NCBI GenBank assembly: GCA_023379345.1
Contig: JAMCUV010000100.1
Coordinates: 1 to 12,550 of the forward strand
Direction: 5' to 3'
From: Thermoplasmatota archaeon
Lineage (GTDB): Archaea > Thermoplasmatota > Thermoplasmata > Thermoplasmatales > Thermoplasmataceae
DNA: 12,550 bases
Shown: one piece after another, positions 1 through 6,186 of the stretch
How the letters are laid out: every line of letters starts with the position of its first letter
Numbering within the stretch: position 1 is the first letter of the stretch
Program-made: the position numbers and the translations under genes
Notes under the pieces: generated by a model
What the model saw: only the letters and a program-made list of their open reading frames with translations
Told to the model about the DNA's origin: nothing
Database searches by the model: none

Positions 1-90
1 CTTTTGCTAACTATATTTCCGGAAAGGGCGATGCAAGGAGGAGAAAACAGCAACCAACAGCACCTAAGGCATAAATGGTTGAAAGAAGCA

Positions 91-100
91 GATATTTATA
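91..100 (+). promoter_or_regulatory. TATA-like box for the pyrophosphatase gene
   Basis: The sequence GATATTTATA is centred about 25 bases before the ATG at 121 and is preceded by a purine-rich stretch (GAAAGAAGCA) that could act as the TFB recognition element. This spacing predicts a transcript starting at or next to the ATG, meaning a leaderless mRNA. It also supports 121 over the longer in-frame reading from TTG at 4. Assigned from sequence pattern and spacing only. Confidence 0.55.
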
Positions 101-120
101 CGTCAGTTCAATGGCAAAAC

Positions 121-660
121 ATGAACAAGAATGCTAGCTATTGGCACCAGGTACCGGTGGGCCCTGATCCGCCTGAGCACCTGAATGTCATCATCGAGAC
201 CCCAAGGGGCAGCAGGAACAAATACGAGATGTCCAAGGAATTTGCTGGAGTAGTCCTGGATCGGGTTCTGCACTCATCCGTGGTGTATCCCGTTGAGTAT
301 GGCGCAATACCTCAGACACTTTATGACGATGGTGATCCGCTGGATGCCATGGTGCTGCTGAAGGATCCAACCTACCCGGGTATTGTCCTGAAGGCAAGGC
401 CGGTTGGTGTCATGAAGATGATCGACCAGGGCGATCTTGACAACAAGATACTCATGGTCGCGGAGGGCGATCCCCTCTATCGTGGAGTGAGCACGCTGAA
501 GGATCTCCCGGAACACCTCCTGAAGGAAATCGCGAATTTCTTCCAGACATACAAGATACTGGAGAACAAGAAGACAGAAGTTTCAGGATGGGAAGGCAAG
601 GAATTTGCAGCCAAGGAAATCCAGCGGTCCATGGAAGCATACAGAAAGAAGTTTGAATAA
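121..660 (+). CDS. ppa: Inorganic pyrophosphatase (class I, soluble)
   Basis: This cytoplasmic Mg-dependent enzyme hydrolyses pyrophosphate to two phosphates and so pulls biosynthetic reactions forward. The 179-residue product has the family pattern throughout: VPVGP near residue 11, ETPRGSRNKYE at 26-36, VVYPVEYGAIPQT at 54-66, and the class I signature DGDPLDA at 70-76 with metal-binding Asp70, Asp72 and Asp75. A further acidic metal site follows at DQGDLDNK (102-109), and FFQTYK lies near 140. The length matches archaeal and bacterial class I enzymes. I chose ATG 121 because the frame continues upstream to TTG at 4 only as sequence unlike the family, and because a TATA-like box sits 25 bases before 121. 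The next gene overlaps the stop by one base, so the two are probably co-transcribed. The function is close to certain; only the start is open. Confidence 0.96.
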   Translation: MNKNASYWHQVPVGPDPPEHLNVIIETPRGSRNKYEMSKEFAGVVLDRVLHSSVVYPVEYGAIPQTLYDDGDPLDAMVLLKDPTYPGIVLKARPVGVMKMIDQGDLDNKILMVAEGDPLYRGVSTLKDLPEHLLKEIANFFQTYKILENKKTEVSGWEGKEFAAKEIQRSMEAYRKKFE

Positions 661-986
661 TGGCAGATGATGTAACAATCCCGGTGGGGAAGGGCAGGAT
701 CATCATAAGCCGTTCCCTGATGTCCGTAGCCACGGCAGGCAATTACATAATCCTGGAGGCGAAATCACGCCCCGGTCCCTGCAATGACAAGGACTGCCAA
801 CCCATTTTCTATCCCGAGGTAAGGATCAGCCAGGTTCCCGATGATTCCCACCGCCTGTTCGCCGGTGAGGGGTACATGCTGGCACTGGATGGCGCAGTTT
901 TCAACGCAATCGACAGGGACCGGCAGACGGTTACTGTGAAGAGATCCATGACGGGGAAGCTCTCTGTTCATGGGCTCAGCATCTGA
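660..986 (+). CDS. Small hypothetical protein coupled to pyrophosphatase
   Basis: I do not recognise this 108-residue protein. Its ATG overlaps the pyrophosphatase stop (TAATG), an arrangement typical of translational coupling, so the frame is very likely real. The sequence has no signal peptide and no convincing membrane span. Alternating hydrophobic and polar residues suggest a mostly beta fold. A Cys pair sits in GPCNDKDCQP near residues 39-48 and could bind metal or form a disulfide, but no second pair is present. The C-terminus is rich in basic residues and Thr/Ser (VTVKRSMTGKLSVHG). Position suggests regulation together with pyrophosphatase, but not a function. It is probably a lineage-specific protein. 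Confidence 0.75.
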   Translation: MADDVTIPVGKGRIIISRSLMSVATAGNYIILEAKSRPGPCNDKDCQPIFYPEVRISQVPDDSHRLFAGEGYMLALDGAVFNAIDRDRQTVTVKRSMTGKLSVHGLSI

Positions 987-1020
987 TCTCCCTGGTACCC
1001 TGTTGCACCATATTCCCTGA

Positions 1021-1030
1021 TATTTTTATA
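1021..1030 (+). promoter_or_regulatory. TATA-like box upstream of the MFS gene
   Basis: TATTTTTATA lies in the 79-base gap between the end of the small hypothetical protein and the readable N-terminus of the MFS transporter. A transcript initiated about 25 bases downstream would begin near 1046-1053, before the first MFS-like codons (about 1084). This argues that the gene is transcribed from here and that translation starts upstream of the first ATG at 1162. Assigned from pattern only. Confidence 0.45.
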
Positions 1031-1065
1031 TTGCTCTGTTCTAGCCCCATACGGCAGTCGGTCGC

Positions 1066-2289
1066 ATTTCCGGGGCATTTCTTTTCAGCAACAGGGAGCT
1101 GTGGGCAGTAAGCATAGCCTCGGGCATAAGGTCCATAGGGTTCGGGGCAACCTGGCCCTTCATGGCGCTCTTCTTCCAGCTGGATCTCCACATCCCCGTT
1201 TATGAGGTTGGCATAATATTCACCCTTCTTTCAGTTGGGTCCATAATCTTCAGCCTTGTTGGCGGAGCACTGGCAGATTCGCTGGGCAGGAAGAAGACAC
1301 TGCTTCTGGGCAGTGGAGCCGGATCAGCTCTATATTTCGCCATCGCCATTGGAATCCTCATAAGGCTGCCCATACCAGCCATCATTGCCATGTTCATCCT
1401 TACATCATTCGGTGGTGCACTGGTTTTCCCCTCTGCAGGGGCCCTCATAGCAGACGTGACCTCAATTGCAGACAGGTCAAGGGGATACGTTGTGTACAGG
1501 ATAATGGCAAACCTGGGATGGGCAATCGGCCCGCTCACAGGGTCGCTCATCTTCAACTTTGGAATATTCTGGATATTCCTGCTTGTTGCGGTATCAAGCC
1601 TCATACAGGGCATGGTGGTCCTCTTCTTTGTCCGGGAGAGGGGGACTTACAGGAAAAGGGAAAAGGGATCAGGGCGGATACAGATGATCAGCTTCGACAG
1701 GTTTCTGCTGGTATTTTCGGCAGGAACGTTCCTTGTGACACTGGTATCATCACAGTTTTCCGTTACACTGCCCCTTTATGCAGGGGTGAAGGCTGCCGTT
1801 CCCACGGACCTCATCGGCTACATATATGCCGTGAATGGTGTTGTGGTGGTGGTCGGGCAGTACCCCATAACAAATTTCATGAAGAGGTACCCCGACATCG
1901 TGTCAATGATGGCAGGAGCCCTGGCATATACTATCGGGTACCTGCTTGTTGGATTTTCCACGACGCTCCCCCAGTTCATGGGAGATATGGTCGTCATCAC
2001 CATCGGTGAAAATCTCACGTCGCCAATAATGAACACGGTTGTGTCAAGGATTGCGCCGGAAGGGAAGGTGGCAAGGTACATGGGATTCCTTGGAATGGTG
2101 AATTCCACAGGCAGGGCACTGGGGCCCAGTGTTGGCGCATTCTTCATAGCTATATATGCCTACAACGGGCTGAGGATCTGGTCATCGGTGGGTGCATTCG
2201 GACTTCTTTCCATTGTTGCATTCATGGCATTTGCAAGGATGCTTGCGCGATCATTCACGGCAGCTTCAGCGAAGGTCGAAGGAGACTAA
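1066..2289 (+). CDS. Major facilitator superfamily transporter (start codon uncertain)
   Basis: A 12-span secondary transporter of the cytoplasmic membrane; the substrate cannot be read from sequence, and a drug or metabolite exporter or sugar/organic acid carrier are all possible. The family loop-2/3 motif is present as GGALADSLGRKK (about residues 34-45 counted from ATG 1162), followed by strongly hydrophobic segments throughout and a basic central loop near 1640-1680 (RERGTYRKREKGSGR). The first ATG is at 1162, but the same frame reads FSNRELWAVSIASGIRSIGF from 1084, a typical first MFS helix, so the protein must begin earlier. The frame is open back to a TAG at 1042-1044 and contains no ATG, GTG or TTG before 1162. 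I place the start provisionally at ATT 1066. A non-AUG start, or an indel or sequencing error upstream, are both possible. The 3' end overlaps the convergent ubiA gene by four bases. Confidence 0.85.
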   Translation: MSGAFLFSNRELWAVSIASGIRSIGFGATWPFMALFFQLDLHIPVYEVGIIFTLLSVGSIIFSLVGGALADSLGRKKTLLLGSGAGSALYFAIAIGILIRLPIPAIIAMFILTSFGGALVFPSAGALIADVTSIADRSRGYVVYRIMANLGWAIGPLTGSLIFNFGIFWIFLLVAVSSLIQGMVVLFFVRERGTYRKREKGSGRIQMISFDRFLLVFSAGTFLVTLVSSQFSVTLPLYAGVKAAVPTDLIGYIYAVNGVVVVVGQYPITNFMKRYPDIVSMMAGALAYTIGYLLVGFSTTLPQFMGDMVVITIGENLTSPIMNTVVSRIAPEGKVARYMGFLGMVNSTGRALGPSVGAFFIAIYAYNGLRIWSSVGAFGLLSIVAFMAFARMLARSFTAASAKVEGD

Positions 2290-3143
2290 TAGCCCCCGAA
2301 GGCAATTGAAAGGATGACTCCTGCCAGGAAAATGAAGCCTATGAAGGTGTTTGAGTTCCTGAAGGACACCTTGATACTCCTTGGATCATCAGGCTTGACA
2401 ATGTAGTGCTGGTATATTATGAGGCCAAGGATGGGTATGAGGGCAATGTCATAGAATATTGACCTCATGTAGAGTGCCAGTGCCAGGAAGAATGCAAAGG
2501 TGATGCCATGGATTATGTCCGATAAAATGAGTCCCTTCCGGATGCCGAAATCCGTCATCACTGTCCTGAGGCCGAAAACCTTGTCGGTGTCAACATCGGG
2601 GATGGTGTATATCATGTCAAAGCCAGCTATCCAGAGAGATGATCCTGCAAATATGAGGTAGAGCGGAAGAGTTGAGGGGAACGCCGGAACGATGGCAAGA
2701 TATCCTGCAAGCACACCAACGCCTATGGTGAGCCCCATATATATGTGCCTCCAGGGAGTGATCCTCTTGAGAAGCGGGTCAGTTATGAACAGCACAAGGA
2801 CAATGGGGGAAAGCAGGAGAACAAAGGTGTTGAGGAAATACGCCGAAAGCTCGAAGATGACACCAAATACAACCGTCAGGATGATGGCCTTCCGCGTGCT
2901 GAGCTTTCCCGATACCAGGAGCCAGTCCTTCTTCCTTGGGTTTATCCTGTCAAACCTTACCCCCTCTATCCTGTTCACGGACATTGCAGTTGCCCTGGCG
3001 CTTGTGGTTGCAACCAGTATGAGCAGCAGCTTCACGTAGTTATAGGAACCGTGGGACGCAAGTACCGCACCACTGAAAACAAATGGCAGGTCGAACACAG
3101 TGTGCTCCAGCTTGATGTAGTCGATGATGTCCCGGGCATTCAT
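2286..3143 (-). CDS. UbiA-family prenyltransferase, probably quinone biosynthesis (MqnP-like)
   Basis: An integral membrane enzyme of 285 residues that would transfer a polyprenyl chain to an aromatic acid. The second Asp-rich motif is intact as DMIYTIPDVDTD at 176-187. The first motif region reads SVNRIEGVRFDRINPR at 55-70: Asn57 and Asp65 and the NPR tail are kept, but the position usually held by the first Asp is Gly61, with Glu60 beside it. About eight or nine hydrophobic helices follow the UbiA pattern. The start ATG at 3143 overlaps the ubiD stop as ATGA; a longer reading from 3161 lies inside ubiD and lacks support. Co-location with a UbiD-type decarboxylase suggests the futalosine menaquinone route (MqnP with MqnL), because no men genes are visible; this is inference. 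Alternatives within UbiA are digeranylgeranylglyceryl phosphate or heme O synthases, but the NPR and DxxYxxxDxxxD context favours an aromatic acceptor. Confidence 0.88.
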   Translation of the reverse strand: MNARDIIDYIKLEHTVFDLPFVFSGAVLASHGSYNYVKLLLILVATTSARATAMSVNRIEGVRFDRINPRKKDWLLVSGKLSTRKAIILTVVFGVIFELSAYFLNTFVLLLSPIVLVLFITDPLLKRITPWRHIYMGLTIGVGVLAGYLAIVPAFPSTLPLYLIFAGSSLWIAGFDMIYTIPDVDTDKVFGLRTVMTDFGIRKGLILSDIIHGITFAFFLALALYMRSIFYDIALIPILGLIIYQHYIVKPDDPRSIKVSFRNSNTFIGFIFLAGVILSIAFGGY

Positions 3144-4591
3144 AGGCCAAGTGCGCTCCACTTCTTCTTCACGGATTCCACCACTTCAGGGGGCATCTGC
3201 ATGGTTTCAGGCCACCTTCTCATATATCCTTCCGAGGCACCCTTCCTGGTGGCATCAATGCCCATCTTTGAACCATAGTTGAATATGGGCGACGCATGAT
3301 CAAGGCTGTCAGTCACTGTGCCCTTCACGGTGAAGACGTCCCTGTCCGGATCAATTCTGGTGGTCATGGCCCATATTACCTGCTTCCTGTCATGAACGTC
3401 AATGTCGTCATCCACAACAACGATGATCTTGGAAAACATGAGCTGCCCCAGTCCCCAGAGGGCAAACATTACCTTCTTCGCCTGCCCGGGGTACCTCTTG
3501 CGTATGGACACTATGACCATGTTATGGAATACCGCCTCCTCCATGGTGTTCAGGTCCACTATCTCCGGTATCTGGAATTTTATTATTGGAAGGAACATGC
3601 GCTCAACGGCCTTCCCCAGTATAACATCCTCATGCCAGAGTTTGCCCACTATTGTGGTGGGATAGATGGGCTTCTTCCTCTGGAATACCTTCTTGACATG
3701 CAGCACGGGAAACTCCTCCTCCAGGGAATAATATCCTGTGTGGTCCCCGAAGGGTCCCTCAATCCTTGATTCAGCAGGGTCCACATAGCCTTCAAGGACG
3801 ATCTCTGAATTGCTTGGATATTCCAGGTTCACCGTTGTTCCCTTTGCCAGGTCAACCCGGTCCTTGGAGATAAGCCCGGAGAATGAGAACTCGTCCAGCC
3901 CGTTTGGAAGGGGTGCAACCGCCGAGAATATGTTCAGGGGATCTGTGCCAAGCACAACAGCAACATCAAGCGGCTTTGATCTTTCCCTCTGCCTGTCATA
4001 ATTCTCCGCACCGCCCTTGTGAATCTGCCAGTGCATGCCCAGGGTCTCAGAATCATAGAGTTGCAGCCTGTACATTCCCACGTTCCTGTTCCCGCTCACA
4101 GGATCCTTTGTTATGACCAGGGGAAGGGTGATATATTTCCCCCCATCCTTTGGCCATGTGCGGCATATGGGGTACTGGAGCAGATCAGGCTTGCCGGCGT
4201 CAACGTGGTCAGAATCCAGATCGTTGTGCACCTTGGGCCTTATCCCGCCAAGTTCCCTGAACATCTTGAGGCCCTTGGACATCATGGAATCGGTATCACT
4301 GGGAACCTGCACAAGTTCAAGCAGGCGGTTCCCGATGTTGATGGGTTCGTCGCCCAGCACCATCTTCATTCTCTCCCAGTCGCCGAAAAGGTTCCCGGCA
4401 ACGGGAATGCTGCTTCCCTTCACATGGTTGAACACAATGGTCCTCTTCTTTCCTATCCTGAGCTCCTCACTCAGTATATGCGTGAGTTCCAGGTCAGGGT
4501 CAACCTGCGCATTCACGTCAACCAGCATCGATTTTTCCCTGAGTTCATTCAGGTAGCTCCTGAGATCTTGAAATGGCATGCGTCCTGACAT
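3140..4591 (-). CDS. UbiD-family prenylated-FMN-dependent decarboxylase (MqnL-like)
   Basis: This 483-residue cytoplasmic enzyme removes a carboxyl group from an aromatic or unsaturated acid using prenylated FMN made by a UbiX partner, which is not in this window. The family signature EGPFGDHTGYY is at 278-288, giving the catalytic Glu278 and Asp283. The prFMN/metal region GNRNVGMYR at 167-175 supplies Asn170 and Arg175, with His191 in GMHWQIHKGG and Glu234 in DEFSFSG as likely metal ligands. The C-terminal domain DDDIDVHDRKQVIWAMTTR (394-412) is also typical. Length matches the family. The start is taken at MSGRMPF (4591); MPFQDLRSYL at 4579 is equally family-like, and ATG 4609 is possible. 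It is first in an operon with the ubiA-like gene (ATGA overlap). I infer menaquinone synthesis by the futalosine route. Confidence 0.92.
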   Translation of the reverse strand: MSGRMPFQDLRSYLNELREKSMLVDVNAQVDPDLELTHILSEELRIGKKRTIVFNHVKGSSIPVAGNLFGDWERMKMVLGDEPINIGNRLLELVQVPSDTDSMMSKGLKMFRELGGIRPKVHNDLDSDHVDAGKPDLLQYPICRTWPKDGGKYITLPLVITKDPVSGNRNVGMYRLQLYDSETLGMHWQIHKGGAENYDRQRERSKPLDVAVVLGTDPLNIFSAVAPLPNGLDEFSFSGLISKDRVDLAKGTTVNLEYPSNSEIVLEGYVDPAESRIEGPFGDHTGYYSLEEEFPVLHVKKVFQRKKPIYPTTIVGKLWHEDVILGKAVERMFLPIIKFQIPEIVDLNTMEEAVFHNMVIVSIRKRYPGQAKKVMFALWGLGQLMFSKIIVVVDDDIDVHDRKQVIWAMTTRIDPDRDVFTVKGTVTDSLDHASPIFNYGSKMGIDATRKGASEGYMRRWPETMQMPPEVVESVKKKWSALGL

Positions 4592-4702
4592 TGTTATTTG
4601 GAATATCACATTTTACATGCGGCATCTGGGACATTCACTATGATAGTCAACCGCAGTGGTTGTCCTGAGGCTTCCTTTTATCTGGTAAAATGATTCCCGG
4701 CA
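4592..4702. promoter_or_regulatory. Divergent promoter region, ubiD / alpha-beta hydrolase
   Basis: About 110 bases separate the two diverging genes. On the plus strand TTTTATC at 4676-4682 is centred 24 bases before the hydrolase ATG at 4703, a good match to a leaderless TATA arrangement. On the minus strand only a weak A/T stretch (reading TGTAAAA at 4611-4617) lies at a suitable distance from the ubiD ATG at 4591. No clear operator repeat was seen. Confidence 0.5.
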
Positions 4703-5425
4703 ATGCAGAGAAGTGAAATACATACCGATCTCGGAACAATTTCATACCTCCACAGGGACGGCACGATCCCCATAATTTTCCTCCATGGCCTTGGAGGTTC
4801 CGGCAATAACTGGATAAAGCTCCAGCAGCACCTAGACCACAGGTTTGCGCTGTACATGCCGGATCTTGCTGGCCAGGGAAGGACAAAGATTGACAATTAT
4901 GACCATACCGTTGCCATGCAGTGCAGGGTGATCCGCAGCTTCGCAGATGGCCTTGGCATTCATCAGCCTGCCCTGGTGGGTAACTCATATGGCGGATGGG
5001 TATCGCTCAGGCTGGTGCTTTCAGGCATGCCGGTGTCACGGCTCTTCCTGGTTGATTCCGCAGGCATAAACAGGACCGGGGGTGAAGGCACACCAGAATC
5101 AAGGGAGGCCTTTGTGGACAGGATCATGCGCATGAATCCCAGGAACAGCAGGGAAAGCATAAGGCAGATGATCATCAACAATGCCACAGGGCGGGAAAAG
5201 TTGACGGATGCAGAACTTGGATCAATCTCCGTTCCCACAGTCATAATTTGGGGATCGGAGGACGGCATAATCCCGGTGGAATATGCCCATCAGCTTCATT
5301 CACTGATCCGCAACAGCCATCTTGAGATAATAGGGGGGGCAGGGCACACTCCACATACATCAAACCCGGAGGAAGTTGCTGCTATAATCTCCAGGTCCAT
5401 TCTTCAGGGCAATGCCCAGGAATGA
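4703..5425 (+). CDS. Alpha/beta hydrolase fold protein
   Basis: A 240-residue soluble hydrolase, probably an esterase or related enzyme of unknown substrate. The full catalytic set is visible: oxyanion-hole HGLGGSG at 28-34, nucleophile elbow GNSYGGW at 93-99 with Ser95, acid Asp187 in WGSEDGIIP, and base His215 in GGAGHTPH. A short cap region lies around 122-170. No signal peptide is present, so it acts in the cytoplasm. The start at 4703 is supported by a TATA-like box 24 bases upstream. It is divergent from ubiD and convergent with the carbon-nitrogen hydrolase gene, leaving only five bases between the two stops. A role linked to the quinone genes (some MenH proteins belong to this fold) cannot be excluded, but the futalosine route needs no MenH, so I give no specific function. 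Confidence 0.92.
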   Translation: MQRSEIHTDLGTISYLHRDGTIPIIFLHGLGGSGNNWIKLQQHLDHRFALYMPDLAGQGRTKIDNYDHTVAMQCRVIRSFADGLGIHQPALVGNSYGGWVSLRLVLSGMPVSRLFLVDSAGINRTGGEGTPESREAFVDRIMRMNPRNSRESIRQMIINNATGREKLTDAELGSISVPTVIIWGSEDGIIPVEYAHQLHSLIRNSHLEIIGGAGHTPHTSNPEEVAAIISRSILQGNAQE

Positions 5426-5430
5426 TGTTA

Positions 5431-6186
5431 TCAGGTCCCGGAAAAACCGTAATCACCAGGATCTTCATTGAATCTTGCCATCAGCGGGCCATCCACGTTT
5501 CTTTCGTCAACCTCGGCCACTGTGACGGGTGCGGTGTTGCTCTCCGTACCCTTCAGGAAGACCCCGCCCTCGGTGTATTCCATCCATGTCACCAGGGAAT
5601 CGCCCGCGAACGGGTCGGATAGTGAATTAACGGACACAATGGGAATCCTGTTCTCCAGGGACCTGCCGCGGACGTATATGTGCCACATCTCATGGAAATC
5701 CCTCACAATGAGGGATGGATTCACAAGCATTCGGGCTCCCCGCGCCACAGCAACCTTGGTGTAATAGGGAAAGTCAAGGTCGTAGCAGACAGCTATGGAA
5801 ATCTTGATGGAACCGGCGTCGAAGACTCTTATGTCCCTTCCCGGCTCGTATACGGTACGCTCATTCCTGTACGGTGAAATCTTGTCCTGGAATCCTTGCA
5901 CCCTCCCGTTCATGATGAATGGCGAGGAGTTGTACACCTTATCATTCCTGATTATGCTGAAGCTTCCTGGAACAACAGAGGATCCGCTTGAGGACGACAA
6001 ATCCATGAATACCCCAAGTATGGCCCAGAGGTCTGCAGAATCCTGATCCAGGCGATCTGTTACCCATTTCTCCGGCAGAACAACAAGATCCGGATCTATG
6101 GTTTCCAGTTCCCGGGCCAGTGATGCTGCGTATCCGGCAGCAGAGGATATTCCGCATCTGGGTGCCTGAACGGAGGCTATCCTCAT
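5431..6186 (-). CDS. Carbon-nitrogen hydrolase (nitrilase superfamily amidase)
   Basis: A 251-residue cytoplasmic amidase-type enzyme that would cleave a C-N bond in a small amide. The catalytic Glu-Lys-Cys triad is present: Glu39 in VLPEKW, Lys102 in DKISPY and Cys134 in AVCYDLDFP. The length fits a single-domain nitrilase-superfamily member. Its ATG overlaps the stop of coaBC (ATGA), so the two proteins are translationally coupled and last in the same minus-strand operon. Substrate is not readable; omega-amidase (Nit2-like) and carbamoylputrescine amidase-like roles are the usual candidates in this superfamily. Because it sits behind coaBC, a pantetheine or pantothenate amide substrate, or damaged-metabolite repair, is a reasonable but untested idea. 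Confidence 0.92.
   Translation of the reverse strand: MRIASVQAPRCGISSAAGYAASLARELETIDPDLVVLPEKWVTDRLDQDSADLWAILGVFMDLSSSSGSSVVPGSFSIIRNDKVYNSSPFIMNGRVQGFQDKISPYRNERTVYEPGRDIRVFDAGSIKISIAVCYDLDFPYYTKVAVARGARMLVNPSLIVRDFHEMWHIYVRGRSLENRIPIVSVNSLSDPFAGDSLVTWMEYTEGGVFLKGTESNTAPVTVAEVDERNVDGPLMARFNEDPGDYGFSGT

Noticed and set aside
4..120. Extending the pyrophosphatase to TTG at 4 (39 extra residues)
   Set aside because: The extra residues are unlike the family N-terminus, and a TATA-like box lies inside them 25 bases before ATG 121.
1518..2009. 163-residue plus-strand frame inside the MFS gene
   Set aside because: It is out of frame with a clear membrane transporter and has no protein-like pattern; it is a shadow of the GC-rich coding sequence.
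3144..3161. Longer ubiA start at 3161
   Set aside because: It lies inside ubiD coding sequence; ATG 3143 gives the ATGA overlap and the family-like N-terminus.
4019..4588. 189-residue plus-strand frame opposite ubiD
   Set aside because: Antisense to a complete, well-conserved UbiD gene; composition rich in His and Pro as expected for a shadow frame.
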